A DNA stretch of 64,000 nt from Rhodobacterales bacterium LSUCC0031 (GCA_015689735.1 WVSP01000002.1:248001-312000), one strand, 5' to 3'; counted from the first letter of the stretch, positions 1 through 8,893 are shown. The notes: generated by a model not told the origin, from the sequence alone. A program made the numbers and translations.

Positions 1-11
1 TTTTAGGCGGG

Positions 12-959
12 TCAATCTTGCGGTGTTTCGCGGCGGAAATGCGCCATAAGTGCCATCAGGCGGCGGTCCCGGCGGGATTGGGCCTTGGGCAGATCGGCAA
101 GCGGCAGGGCGGCACGCCGCGCGGCCTCGATGCGATCCAGCGTCTCACCCTCCCAATCGGGGAGGGTCGTCTGGCGCGCGCCGATCAGCCGATACATCGG
201 CCCGTAGCGCGCCACGTAATCGCGCACACCGCCCGGCGCGTTCAGATCGATCGCCTCGAATGGGCCGCAAAGCGACCAGCGGGGCGCCAGCCCGTCGCGG
301 ATGCCGGTGTCGATATCTTCGGGGGTGGCGATCCCATTTGCCACAAGGCGCATCGCCTCTTGCAAGAGCGCGCCTTGCAGACGGTTCATGATAAAGCCGT
401 CAATCTCGCGCGCCATGCGAATGGGCTTTTGGCCGATGCCCGCCATCGTCGCGGCACAACGATCCATCGTTTGCGCATCGGTCCATGGGGCAGGCACGAT
501 CTCGACCGCGGGGATCAGGCTCGGCGGATTGATCGGATGGGCGACAAGGCAGCGCGCGCGGCCCTTGAGCGTTTCCGTGAAGCGTGAGGGCAAAAGTGCC
601 GAGGTGGAGCTTGCCAAGATCGCGTCAGTCGGGGCCGCTTCATCGAGGGCCGCGAACACCGCGCGCTTCACATCGATATTTTCCGACACGTTTTCTTGTA
701 CATGGCGGGCATTCTTCACGCAATCTGCAAGGTCAGCTGCAAGCGTGACGCGGGATGCGACATCGGCCGGGCTTTGCCCGGGCAAAAGTCCCGCCGCTTG
801 CATGTCAGAGGCGATCTCGGACACGCGGGCCTGTGCCATGCGCGCGGCATGTGCATCTTGATCCCAGAGTGCCACCGCATGGCCCGCTTGTGCAAAGCCA
901 TAGGCCCAAGCCGATCCGATCAGCCCCGCGCCGATCACCGCGATTTGGTCCTTGGCCAT
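12..959 (-). CDS. 3-hydroxyacyl-CoA dehydrogenase family oxidoreductase
   Basis: This 315-residue protein should oxidise or reduce a beta-hydroxyacid or its CoA ester with NAD in the cytoplasm. The N-terminus shows a Rossmann motif (IAVIGAGLIGSAWA, residues about 5-18), followed by the HPINPP segment and the C-terminal helical domain of the family. Single-unit proteins of this size include L-gulonate 3-dehydrogenase and carnitine dehydrogenase, so the substrate need not be a fatty acyl-CoA. I chose the ATG at 957-959 because it overlaps the SDR stop codon (ATGA) and begins directly before the Rossmann strand; a longer in-frame extension has no family resemblance. It is the last gene of a three-gene operon under a GntR regulator. 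The physiological substrate cannot be read from the sequence. Confidence 0.85.
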   Translation of the reverse strand: MAKDQIAVIGAGLIGSAWAYGFAQAGHAVALWDQDAHAARMAQARVSEIASDMQAAGLLPGQSPADVASRVTLAADLADCVKNARHVQENVSENIDVKRAVFAALDEAAPTDAILASSTSALLPSRFTETLKGRARCLVAHPINPPSLIPAVEIVPAPWTDAQTMDRCAATMAGIGQKPIRMAREIDGFIMNRLQGALLQEAMRLVANGIATPEDIDTGIRDGLAPRWSLCGPFEAIDLNAPGGVRDYVARYGPMYRLIGARQTTLPDWEGETLDRIEAARRAALPLADLPKAQSRRDRRLMALMAHFRRETPQD

Positions 960-1738
960 CACAGCGCCTCTACCCCGCCGCAAACGCTGAGCGCTTGGCC
1001 GGTGATATTCGCGCCACCCGGCGTAGCCAGAAACAGGCACATCGCCGCGATATCCTCGGGCGCGACCATGCGGCGAAGCGCGACTTTCTCGAGGTTCTGT
1101 TTCTCGGTCTCGGCGTAGCTTTGTCCCAGCTCCTGTGCGCGCGCCGAAATCACCCGCTCGATCCTTGGCCCTTTGACGATGCCGGGCAGCACAGCATTGG
1201 CGCGCACGCCTTTCGGCCCAAGCTCGACCGCGAGGCTTTTGACCAGCCCAACAACCCCCCATTTCGAGGCGGCATAGGGCGTGCGCAGCCCAAAGCCCAA
1301 GCGCCCCGCCACGGATGAAATCGCGATATAGCCACCTTGGCTTGCGATAAGATCATCGGCGGTGAACCGCGCGGCGAGATAGGCGCCGCGCAAATTCACC
1401 TCTTGTGTACGGTCCCATGCAGCCTCGTCGATATCTGCGATCTTGCCCGTCGGCCCGGCAATGCCTGCATTGGCGATGACCATGTCGAAGCCGCCCATGT
1501 CGGCGCGCGCTGCATCGAAAAAGGCGCGCGACTGATCAGGGTCGGCGGCGTCGCATTGCATGGCGGCAAAGCCCGCTGCGCGGGCCGCGGCCACTGCATC
1601 GGTATCGATATCGCAGACATGGACCCGCGCGCCCGCCTCAAGGAACCCGGTCGCGATCGCGCGACCAATACCTGCTGCACCGGCCGTGACGATGACGCGT
1701 AACCCATTGGGCGGGCTAAGAGATTGTAAGATATTCAT
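959..1738 (-). CDS. SDR family NAD(P)-dependent oxidoreductase
   Basis: This is a 259-residue classical short-chain dehydrogenase. It has the cofactor motif TAGAAGIGRA (about residues 17-26), the NAG motif (ANAGIAG), a catalytic Ser (AISSVAGRLG) and YxxxK (YAASK). The aspartate in HVCDIDT after the second beta strand suggests a preference for NAD over NADP. It lies between the gntR gene and the hydroxyacyl-CoA-dehydrogenase-like gene, with 4-base overlaps at both ends, so the three genes are almost certainly co-transcribed. Two successive alcohol dehydrogenases of different folds suggest stepwise oxidation of a hydroxylated acid or polyol. The substrate is unknown. Confidence 0.88.
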   Translation of the reverse strand: MNILQSLSPPNGLRVIVTAGAAGIGRAIATGFLEAGARVHVCDIDTDAVAAARAAGFAAMQCDAADPDQSRAFFDAARADMGGFDMVIANAGIAGPTGKIADIDEAAWDRTQEVNLRGAYLAARFTADDLIASQGGYIAISSVAGRLGFGLRTPYAASKWGVVGLVKSLAVELGPKGVRANAVLPGIVKGPRIERVISARAQELGQSYAETEKQNLEKVALRRMVAPEDIAAMCLFLATPGGANITGQALSVCGGVEAL

Positions 1739-2457
1739 GACTGAATCTCGTCGTCGTTGGAGCGCGTCGTGCCAATGGTGAGCGAGGCGCGGATATCTGG
1801 GGCGGCGGTCGCGATATCGGCGATGATCGCTGCGCGCAGCGCTGCGCCATCGCCGGTCAGAAAGGCCGCAAGGATGGTGTCGTGACAGGCCATTGAGCGG
1901 CCCAGATGCGTCTGGTCAGGCAGGCAGGCCCGGATCGCGGGGCCCGCGATCAGCCAAAGACGTTGGATCATGCTCAAAAGCAGCGGCCAGCGCGCCACGG
2001 CATAAATGCTCGCGTGAAAAGCCGCATTGGCGCTCAGGTAGCGGTCGATATCCCCGCTCTCTGCGGCGTCTGCCAGATCGGCATGGCGTGCGCGAATGGT
2101 GGTGACATCCGTGGCGGTGCGCGCCGCACCCGCACGGGCGGCGGCCATGCCTTCCAGCTCGGTGCGGATTGCTGTCACCTCGTCGAAATCCGCGCGCGAC
2201 AAGATGCGGACAGCCAAGTTGCGGCTGGGTGTAAGTTCCAGCGCACCCTCGGCAGTCAGCCGCGTCAGCGCCTCGCGCACCGGCATGGCGCTGACCCCAA
2301 GCTGTGTGGCAAGGCCACGGGTCGAAATCACCTCGCCGGGGCGAAAGGCACCCGCGATCAGCCCAGCATGCAGGCGCTCATAGATCTGCTGTTGCAAGCT
2401 GTCGCGCTGGAGCGGCGACATTTGCGCCGGTTCGCCGGCGGCAAGGCTATTCTGCAT
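1735..2457 (-). CDS. GntR family transcriptional regulator (FCD/FadR subfamily)
   Basis: This 240-residue repressor-type regulator has an N-terminal winged helix (residues about 20-85; the segment LATQLGVSAMPVREAL matches the GntR recognition helix and the conserved PVREAL). An alpha-helical FCD effector domain follows, with the typical RTELEGMAAARA start and histidines in the middle (NAAFHASIYA) that usually help bind a metal for carboxylate ligands. It is the first gene of the operon and overlaps the SDR start by 4 bases. It probably controls the two downstream dehydrogenases in response to their substrate, and itself through the palindrome just upstream. Confidence 0.9.
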   Translation of the reverse strand: MQNSLAAGEPAQMSPLQRDSLQQQIYERLHAGLIAGAFRPGEVISTRGLATQLGVSAMPVREALTRLTAEGALELTPSRNLAVRILSRADFDEVTAIRTELEGMAAARAGAARTATDVTTIRARHADLADAAESGDIDRYLSANAAFHASIYAVARWPLLLSMIQRLWLIAGPAIRACLPDQTHLGRSMACHDTILAAFLTGDGAALRAAIIADIATAAPDIRASLTIGTTRSNDDEIQS

Positions 2458-2483
2458 CTCCCCCTCGGGCCGTCATCTTCGAT

Positions 2484-2522
2484 CTGCGATCGCAGTAAGG
2501 GTCAGACAAGAGTGCCTGTCAA
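2484..2522 (-). promoter_or_regulatory. Predicted promoter and palindromic operator of the gntR operon
   Basis: On the minus strand a perfect -35 hexamer TTGACA (2522-2517) is followed after 17 bases by CTTACT (2499-2494), a weak -10. A perfect 12-bp palindrome CTGCGATCGCAG (2484-2495) overlaps the end of the -10 and the expected start point, about 27 bases before the gntR ATG. That position suits autorepression. The match to any specific GntR consensus is not established. Confidence 0.4.
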
Positions 2523-2528
2523 CGCCGA

Positions 2529-2822
2529 TCAGCGCGCCACGCAGCGCGACATCTGGCCAAAGCCCGCGGCGGTGCAGATATAGCTGCCCCTCCCGGGCGC
2601 GGCCTTGGTGCTGGATGGGGTGTGGTTGTTCCTGCTGGGCGTGTGGCGGTTCGCGCGCCAATCAAACTGCATGGGGCGGGCTGTGCGCGCTTGGGCGGCA
2701 GGTGCAGCAATGGTGCTATCGCCGGGTGGCACGATTTGCGGTACATGGGCCGCCAAGGGGCTGGCCATGACCACCAAGCCCAAGCCTGCCGCCCAGATTG
2801 CCCAGCGGTGATGTTGCGCCAT
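2529..2822 (-). CDS. Small exported protein of unknown function
   Basis: This is a 97-residue protein not assigned to a family. Starting at the ATG 2820-2822 gives a clean Sec signal peptide (MAQHHRWAIWAAGLGLVVMASPLAA, cleavage expected near AAH at about residues 24-26), so an upstream in-frame ATG is less likely. The mature part is rich in Pro, Ala, Arg and Thr with low complexity until a distinctive C-terminus, YICTAAGFGQMSRCVAR, whose two cysteines could form a disulphide in the periplasm. Its neighbours are the gntR promoter on one side and the glycan operon on the other, with about 190 bases between it and the hydrolase. No function can be assigned. Confidence 0.5.
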   Translation of the reverse strand: MAQHHRWAIWAAGLGLVVMASPLAAHVPQIVPPGDSTIAAPAAQARTARPMQFDWRANRHTPSRNNHTPSSTKAAPGRGSYICTAAGFGQMSRCVAR

Positions 2823-3011
2823 GATGATCGGCCCCTTTTCCCCAAACGCCCAAGCATTGGCGTGCGGGAAAACTGACCTGTGCATTGAGATTGGTCAATG
2901 CGCCGCCCTGTGGGGGCAGGGGGCCGCTGTGGATCATCACGGCGGAACGCTGGCAAAGATGTGCCAAGGCAAGGGTTTGCCTGCACATTGCCCCTTGGCG
3001 GAAATCCGCCC

Positions 3012-3944
3012 TCAGCTTGCGATCGTGACGATCCGCTCGCCAATGCGCCAATCGGGACGGCCAAAGCCTTGCGGCCAGTCATAGACCTCGGGGTAGTTGA
3101 AATAGACCACGCCGACCAAGGCCGGAAAGCGCGCCGCTTGGCTGCGCACCGCCGCATCCCATGACGCGACATAGGCCGCATCGCCGCTATAGCCCAATTC
3201 CGCAACAACGATCGGTTTGCCAAAGCGTTCCGCTCGCTCATAGCGGGGTTCGAGGATCTCGGCAAAGCTTCGGTCGCGGTTGTAGTTGGCGCGGTCCCAA
3301 GCCTGTAGGCCAAAGACCGACAACCCCGTGAGATCGACATACTCATCGCCGGGATAATAATCTTCCATGCCGGCATCGCCCAAGGGCGACCACATGAGGT
3401 TGATCCCCGGCACGCTTTCGCGGGCGATATCCACCATCCGACGATATGCCGCGATATAATCAGCAGGGCGCCACCCGGCCCAGATGAACTGGCCATCATC
3501 ATTATCCATCTCGTGTCCCCAGCGTAGGGTCAGGGGGCTATTGAGCGCGGCCAGCACCTCGCAGATCGACCGCATCGTGGCGTCATAGTCCCCATCGGCG
3601 ATGCCATTGCGCAAGGCGCGCGCGGTGTTGCGTTCGCTGCGCGACCATGTCCAGGGCTCGAGCGTGACCAAGAGCGCACGGTTGCGATCCATCGCGTAGC
3701 GGTCGGCATCAAAGAGCGACGTGATGGCCACGTCCTCCCACGGTAGGAAGACATGCTCGATGGTGAAATCGGTCTCATTGGCAAAGTCACCGGCCGGGTC
3801 ATAGGCCCCGAAAGGGATCAGCCCCGGTGGGACCGAACCGGGCGAGGGGCGCAGGGTTGCGGCCATGCCGGCCCCTGCGGCCACAAGGCCCAACATGACC
3901 GCACGGCGTTGTAAGAAGAATGGCATCACGGGAGGGGGCAGCAT
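3012..3944 (-). CDS. GH26-like glycoside hydrolase (beta-mannanase/endoglucanase fold), exported
   Basis: This 310-residue protein has an N-terminal hydrophobic export segment (residues about 12-30, preceded by QRR) and a (beta/alpha)8 hydrolase pattern. Glu145 in LRWGHEMD fits the acid/base glutamate, and Glu249 in VVAELGYSG fits the nucleophile of clan GH-A. The start at 3942-3944 is supported by a good AAAGGAG ribosome site 7 bases upstream; a longer in-frame version would begin inside the preceding gene. It is the last gene of the glycan operon, 13 bases after the glycosyltransferase. By analogy with BcsZ-type enzymes it may trim or release the polymer in the periplasm. The polymer's identity is unknown. 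Confidence 0.75.
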   Translation of the reverse strand: MLPPPVMPFFLQRRAVMLGLVAAGAGMAATLRPSPGSVPPGLIPFGAYDPAGDFANETDFTIEHVFLPWEDVAITSLFDADRYAMDRNRALLVTLEPWTWSRSERNTARALRNGIADGDYDATMRSICEVLAALNSPLTLRWGHEMDNDDGQFIWAGWRPADYIAAYRRMVDIARESVPGINLMWSPLGDAGMEDYYPGDEYVDLTGLSVFGLQAWDRANYNRDRSFAEILEPRYERAERFGKPIVVAELGYSGDAAYVASWDAAVRSQAARFPALVGVVYFNYPEVYDWPQGFGRPDWRIGERIVTIAS

Positions 3945-3957
3945 ATTGTAACTCCTT

Positions 3958-5784
3958 TCAATGGTAAAATGGTTCGTTAGTCTCGATTGGCGCGACAAAG
4001 CGGATCCGCGCATCGCCGACCCTGCCACCGCTTCCCGCGCCAGAAACAATGAATTCGGCCCGTGTCAGGCTGTTCAACCCCGTGCCAAGGGTCAGCGCAT
4101 GCACTGCCTCGGGTGCGCGCAAGGTGATCGCCACCAGAACAAGGGCGGCGCCAAGCCCTGCGGTACCAAGATGCGGCCGCATCTCGGGCCACCATGGCTG
4201 TTGGCCGCTACTGGGGTGGCGTTCACGGATATGGCCGATCACCGCGACCCAAACGATCGCTGCATAGAATAACCCGTTTATAGCCGACAACAGGTAGAAT
4301 CCAGCCGCTTGGCTGACATTGCCAAGCAGAAGGACTGGCGACACAGCCCCCAAAAGCAACAGCCCATAGACCGCGATGATCTTGTAGGGCAGGGATGCTG
4401 CCGCCGCCGCGCCCTTGGGTGTGATGCGAAAATCGACGAAACGGCCCGTCAGCCAGTCGCGCAGCGCCATGATGCAGCCCCATGCCACCCATGGCCATTG
4501 CACCAGCAAGAACAGCGCTTTTTCCCATGCGATCACATGCGCCTCGCGGGGCCGGAAGAACCCATCGTGCCGCATCGCCCATGCGAAAGCCGTGATCGCG
4601 GCCATGGTCGGCAAGGCATGGGCCAGAAACGCCGCATAGGTGACATCGGCATAGGGTTGGTCGAACCACAAAGCCGCGATAGGCAGTGCATAGATCAGTG
4701 CCGCGCTGAGCGCCATCATCGGGTAGAGCGCTTGGCAAAACAGGAATTGAAACTTCAGCCGCCACGGCAAGGCGCGCAGGTAACGCGGCGTATGGCTGAG
4801 CAAAAGCGCCACAAGGCTGCGCGACCACTGAAACTCTTGCGTGACCATATCGGCCAGCGTGCGCGGCCCGTCGCCAATCGCGATGGCGTCGATCGCATGC
4901 ACACCGCGCCAGCCCCCCGCGTTCAGGATCATCGCGGTGGAATGATCCTCGGCCAATTCGGGACCAAGCCCGCCGACCGCTTGCAACGCCTTGGTTCGCA
5001 CCGCGTAATGCGACCCGATGCACATGGGCGCAAGGCTGCCGGTATAGCCAAGCTGGAAAACGCCGTGAAACGCGGCCTCCGATTGCAGGCGGGCGCGCGC
5101 GGCCCAGCTGGTTTCGGCATTGGCCGCACAGATCGAGGGCGCGCTGACATAACCCACGGCCGGATCAGCAAAGGGGCGCAACATTTCGCGCAGATAGCCC
5201 GGTTGCGGCACATGATCGGCGTCGAGTTGCGCCACGATATCGTAATCACGATAGCCCCAGTGATCATAGAAATAGGCAAGGTTGCCTTCCTTGCAGCGAG
5301 TGCGGCGCGGCCATGCTTGGTTGTGATAGCGCGGGTCATGCTTGCGGCTGGAGATCTTGACGCCATGGCGCGCGCACCAGGCGCGGGTCAGATCGTCGGG
5401 GTCTTCATCGGCCAGCCATGTGTCATGAGGGTAATCTTGCGCCAGCATCGCCTTGAGCGTGGGGATCAACACCGCCAAGGGCTCCGAGGGTGTTTTGGTG
5501 ACCACCATCGCCACCCTGCGCTCGCCAGGCTTGGGGGCGGGTGCTGCGCTGCGCTTGGCGCCAAGGAAAACGGCGACGAAATAAAGTTGCAGGCCATAGA
5601 TCCAACCCAAGGCCAGCGTCGAAAGCGCATAGCCCGTGGGGCTGGCGACATGGGCGGGTTGCAGCCACCACAGCCAGAACCACGCGACACAAGTCCCCCA
5701 AAGCGCCGTTAGCCCAAGGTAGCGTGCGCGCGTCCATCCCGTCAGCACCGGGGCAAGCAAGGCGGGGTCAAGCTGTCGCTGCAT
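3958..5784 (-). CDS. Cellulose-synthase-like family 2 glycosyltransferase, integral membrane
   Basis: This 608-residue processive GT2 has two N-terminal membrane helices (about 20-75), a cytoplasmic catalytic domain (about 95-340) and several C-terminal helices (about 345-570). The catalytic pieces are visible: the DxD motif in AQLDADH (188-190), the acceptor-site ED in LAEDHSTA (279-280) and the QxxxW region as QEFQW (316-320). The canonical QxxRW arginine is replaced by Gln. No PilZ domain follows, so direct c-di-GMP control as in BcsA is unlikely. The start chosen (MQRQLDP) overlaps the epimerase end by 17 bases; a start 33 bases further up is possible. It probably polymerises and exports a beta-linked glycan from UDP-sugars made by the two upstream enzymes. 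Confidence 0.85.
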   Translation of the reverse strand: MQRQLDPALLAPVLTGWTRARYLGLTALWGTCVAWFWLWWLQPAHVASPTGYALSTLALGWIYGLQLYFVAVFLGAKRSAAPAPKPGERRVAMVVTKTPSEPLAVLIPTLKAMLAQDYPHDTWLADEDPDDLTRAWCARHGVKISSRKHDPRYHNQAWPRRTRCKEGNLAYFYDHWGYRDYDIVAQLDADHVPQPGYLREMLRPFADPAVGYVSAPSICAANAETSWAARARLQSEAAFHGVFQLGYTGSLAPMCIGSHYAVRTKALQAVGGLGPELAEDHSTAMILNAGGWRGVHAIDAIAIGDGPRTLADMVTQEFQWSRSLVALLLSHTPRYLRALPWRLKFQFLFCQALYPMMALSAALIYALPIAALWFDQPYADVTYAAFLAHALPTMAAITAFAWAMRHDGFFRPREAHVIAWEKALFLLVQWPWVAWGCIMALRDWLTGRFVDFRITPKGAAAAASLPYKIIAVYGLLLLGAVSPVLLLGNVSQAAGFYLLSAINGLFYAAIVWVAVIGHIRERHPSSGQQPWWPEMRPHLGTAGLGAALVLVAITLRAPEAVHALTLGTGLNSLTRAEFIVSGAGSGGRVGDARIRFVAPIETNEPFYH

Positions 5785-6766
5785 GGCGCATCTCGTGGCC
5801 GAACCATGGGGCGGCATGGGCTATGATGGTGTCGATGTCGCTCAGTCGGGTGACAAAGCCCAAGCGCGCCGCCGCAAGCCTTGGATCGGCGACAAGCGCC
5901 GCAGGATCGCCCGCCCGGCGCGGCGCGATCACATGCGGCACCGCGCGGCCCGTGACGCACTCGACGGCCCCCATCACCTCCAGCACCGAGGTGCCGCGCC
6001 CGCTGCCGAGGTTCAGCGTCAAGGGCGCGCCGCCTGTCAGCAAGTGGCGCAAGGCCATGACATGGGCGCGCGCCAGGTCATCGACATGGATATAGTCGCG
6101 GATGCAGCTGCCATCAGGTGTGGCGTAGTCCACCCCAAAGACTTGGAGCGGCGGGCTATGGCCCGAGGCAGCCATCAGTGCCAGTGGGATCAGATGCGTC
6201 TCGGGGCGGTGACGCTCTCCCAAATCACCGCTTGGGTCGGCACCGGCGGCATTGAAATAACGCAAGATCGCGGGCCTCAGCCCATAGGCTGCGGCCTGTT
6301 CGCATAGCATCCGCTCGCCGACCAGTTTGGTAAAACCATAAGGGTTGATGGGTGCTTGCGGCGTATCTTCGCCGATCGGGGTTTTCTTGGGCGTGCCATA
6401 GGTGGCGCAGCTGGACGAGAATACGATATCATGCACCCCGTGATGCCGACATGCCGCCATCAGTGCGATCATGCCGCCGATATTGTTGTCGTGGTAGGTG
6501 GCAGGGTCAGAGACCGATTGCCCGACATAGGCCGACGCCGCGAAATGCAGCACCGCCGAAATCGCATGCTGCTCCATCGCCGCATTGAGGCTGGCGCGGT
6601 CGCGCAGATCGGCCAAGACCGCAGGCCCCCAACGCAGATTGGCCGCATGCCCGGTCGAGAGGTTGTCGTAGACCACCGGGCGATACCCCGCCGCTGCCAA
6701 TGCCTTGCAGCAATGCGCACCGATGAACCCAGCCCCGCCCGTGACAAGGATCGCAGGGCCGCTCAT
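5768..6766 (-). CDS. galE: UDP-glucose (or UDP-xylose) 4-epimerase
   Basis: This 332-residue extended-SDR protein has the NAD motif [11 protein letters not shown] at the N-terminus, the GalE hallmark YDNLSTGH, the SSSCATYG strand and the catalytic YGFTK. These support interconversion of UDP-glucose and UDP-galactose in the cytoplasm. It overlaps the UDP-glucuronate-decarboxylase-like gene by 4 bases and the glycosyltransferase by 17, so it clearly belongs to the glycan operon. Because its partner appears to make UDP-xylose, it could instead or also act as a UDP-xylose/UDP-arabinose 4-epimerase; the two specificities share all of these motifs. Confidence 0.85.
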   Translation of the reverse strand: MSGPAILVTGGAGFIGAHCCKALAAAGYRPVVYDNLSTGHAANLRWGPAVLADLRDRASLNAAMEQHAISAVLHFAASAYVGQSVSDPATYHDNNIGGMIALMAACRHHGVHDIVFSSSCATYGTPKKTPIGEDTPQAPINPYGFTKLVGERMLCEQAAAYGLRPAILRYFNAAGADPSGDLGERHRPETHLIPLALMAASGHSPPLQVFGVDYATPDGSCIRDYIHVDDLARAHVMALRHLLTGGAPLTLNLGSGRGTSVLEVMGAVECVTGRAVPHVIAPRRAGDPAALVADPRLAAARLGFVTRLSDIDTIIAHAAPWFGHEMRHAATA

Positions 6767-7794
6767 GACACGACCCTTGCCGACTGTTGTCCCAGTTCTT
6801 GGCCGAAATGCGCGATCATGCGGTCAAGCCCTTCGTTCAGGCTGACGGTTGGCTGCCAGCCCAAGAGCGTATGCGCGAGGGTTATGTCGGGACGGCGCTG
6901 TTTGGGGTCATCTTGCAGTGCTGCAAGATAGCGAAGCTGCGAAGCAGAGCCGGTTTTGGCCAGTACCATCTTGGCCAGTTCCAGCACGGTGAATTCGCGC
7001 GGATTGCCAAGGTTGACGGGCGCGGCGACCCCGTCATCATTATTCATCAGCCGGATCAGCCCGTCGATCAGATCATCGACATAGCAAAAAGAGCGCGTCT
7101 GCTCGCCTGTGCCATAGATGGTGATGTCTTGCCCGGCGAGCGCTTGGACCACGAAATTCGATACCACCCGGCCATCTAGGGCATCCATGCGCGGCCCATA
7201 GGTGTTGAAGATCCGCGCGATCCGGGTCTCAAGCCCATAGGCGCGGGCATATTCGTAGAACAGCGTTTCGGCCCCGCGCTTGCCCTCGTCATAGCAGGCG
7301 CGCGGCCCATAGGTATTGACCGCGCCGCAATAGCTTTCGGGCTGGGGCGACATCTCGGGGTCGCCATAGACCTCCGAGGTCGAGGCCTGCAAAATCCGCG
7401 CGGATTTGTGCTTGGCCAGCTCCAGCATGTTCTGCGCCCCGTCGATCGAGGTGCGAAAGGTATGGACGGGGTTCATCTGGTATTTCGGCGGCGAGGCCGG
7501 GCAGGCAAGGTTATAGATCGCGCTGACAGGTTCCCTGATCGTGATGGGCATGACGATATCATGCGCGATCAGGTCGAAACGGCCCGTTCCGGCAAGATGC
7601 GCGACATTGGCGCGCTTGCCCGTCGATAGGTTGTCGATAGCGATGACCCGCGCGCCCCCCGCGATCAGACGCGCGCAGAGATGCGACCCAAGAAAACCCG
7701 CCCCCCCGGTGACGATGATCACTTCGTCGGGTCCACGCGTGATGATGGCCGGGAGGGTATGGGACCTCTTGGTGGTGGGGGTCGGCATGGGCAT
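6763..7794 (-). CDS. UDP-glucuronate decarboxylase-like NAD-dependent epimerase/dehydratase (UDP-xylose synthase)
   Basis: This is a 343-residue cytoplasmic extended-SDR enzyme. It shows [13 protein letters not shown], the [10 protein letters not shown] strand, [14 protein letters not shown] (highly typical of UDP-xylose synthases), the TSEVYGDP segment and the catalytic YDEGK. It should oxidise UDP-glucuronate at C4, decarboxylate it and reduce it again to UDP-xylose. I chose the ATG at 7792-7794 because AAGGAG lies 7 bases upstream; a 79-residue N-terminal extension is open but implausible. It is the first gene of the glycan operon and may supply the pentose precursor. Confidence 0.85.
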   Translation of the reverse strand: MPMPTPTTKRSHTLPAIITRGPDEVIIVTGGAGFLGSHLCARLIAGGARVIAIDNLSTGKRANVAHLAGTGRFDLIAHDIVMPITIREPVSAIYNLACPASPPKYQMNPVHTFRTSIDGAQNMLELAKHKSARILQASTSEVYGDPEMSPQPESYCGAVNTYGPRACYDEGKRGAETLFYEYARAYGLETRIARIFNTYGPRMDALDGRVVSNFVVQALAGQDITIYGTGEQTRSFCYVDDLIDGLIRLMNNDDGVAAPVNLGNPREFTVLELAKMVLAKTGSASQLRYLAALQDDPKQRRPDITLAHTLLGWQPTVSLNEGLDRMIAHFGQELGQQSARVVS

Positions 7795-8159
7795 CGCATC
7801 TCTCCTTGTCATGCGGCCCTTGGGCCGCTGGGGGGCTTGCTCAGGCTTGAGGCACGACGGGGCCATGCGCAGCCATGCTGGCGCGATCACCGTGATCCAT
7901 CGATGCAAAAGCAAAAGGCAGCAGTCGTCTTGGCCCATGGTGCCGGAGTGGCGAAGCGATTCATTGATGACGCGCATGTGGTTGATCATGCGCAAATGCG
8001 ACTGCGACGGCGTCGGTACGGGCGCGGTCAAATCACTGAAAAAATTTTCTTATTCCCCGTCTTGGCATGTCGGCGACATCGCGCAACTGGGCGTTTTCGG
8101 CGCTAGACGGGGCGCGATCAGCCAGCTAGCGTTGGCGCTAATGACGGGGGGATGTGATC
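7795..8159. other. Divergent intergenic region between the glycan operon and a class II aldolase gene
   Basis: This 365-base stretch holds no convincing gene. It must carry the promoters of the glycan operon (leftward) and the aldolase gene (rightward). The only structure I see is an inverted repeat TAGCG-TTGG-CGCTA at 8127-8140 just before the aldolase ribosome site, and an AT-rich patch near 8040-8055 that could hold a -10 element. Confidence 0.5.
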
Positions 8160-8885
8160 ATGAACTATGCTGAAACACGCGCTGATCTGGCCGCAGCCTT
8201 TCGCCTGACCGCGCGCGAGGGAATGCATGAAGGCGTGGCCAATCATTTCTCGATGGCGGTCAATGATGATGGCACAGAATTCTTGATCAATCCGCGCCGC
8301 CATTTCAGCCGCATCCGTGCCTCGGATCTATGGGTGATCGATGCCAATGATCCGGGCAGCGCCAAGGGCGAGGATGCGCCTGATCCGACCGCCTGGGGTC
8401 TGCATGCCAGCCTGCACCGCCATGTGCCGCATGCGCGCTGCGCGATGCATGTGCATTCGACCTATGCCACCGTTTTGGCCAGCCTTGCCGATAGCCGTCT
8501 GCCGCCCATCGATCAAAGCACCGCGATGTTTTTCAATCGCATCGTGATCGACGAGAATTATGGCGGCCTCGCCATGGAGGAGGAGGGGACGCGCTGCGCC
8601 CGCATGTTCCAAGATCCTTCGATCCGCACCATGGTGATGGGCAATCACGGGGTCTTGTTCATCGGACAATCAGTCGCCGAAACGTTCATGCGGATGTATT
8701 ATTTCGAGCGCGCGGCACGGACCTATATCATCGCGCTCTCCACTGGGCGGCCTTTGCGCGAATTATCGCCCGAGGTGGCCGAGATCACCGCCCGCCAACA
8801 AGAGGGCGACCCGCAGGCCGAGGCCGATTTCATGCGCGGCATGCGCATGGTGCTGGACGCCGAAAGCCCCGACTACGCCCATTAA
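8160..8885 (+). CDS. Class II aldolase/adducin family protein
   Basis: This 241-residue protein belongs to the family that includes fuculose-phosphate aldolase and ribulose-phosphate 4-epimerase. The zinc-binding histidines are visible in MHVHSTYA and in MGNHGVLFIG, and the N-terminal NHFSMAVND segment is typical. It lacks the phosphate-binding motifs expected of a clear sugar-phosphate aldolase, and many homologues remain uncharacterised. I prefer the ATG at 8160 over the GTG at 8154 because the purine run GGGGGG ends 8 bases before it. The gene stands alone between divergent and convergent neighbours, so context gives no substrate. Confidence 0.8.
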   Translation: MNYAETRADLAAAFRLTAREGMHEGVANHFSMAVNDDGTEFLINPRRHFSRIRASDLWVIDANDPGSAKGEDAPDPTAWGLHASLHRHVPHARCAMHVHSTYATVLASLADSRLPPIDQSTAMFFNRIVIDENYGGLAMEEEGTRCARMFQDPSIRTMVMGNHGVLFIGQSVAETFMRMYYFERAARTYIIALSTGRPLRELSPEVAEITARQQEGDPQAEADFMRGMRMVLDAESPDYAH

Positions 8886-8893
8886 ACCCGGCC

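Noticed and set aside
4309-5712. Long open frame (467 codons) on the plus strand opposite the GT2 gene
   Set aside because: It lies antisense to a strongly supported glycosyltransferase, has no family motif and is rich in Arg, His and Gln, as expected from high-GC antisense frames.
6763-8031. N-terminal 79-residue extension of the UDP-xylose-synthase-like protein
   Set aside because: A good ribosome site precedes the ATG at 7794, and the extension reads as random low-similarity sequence over the promoter region.
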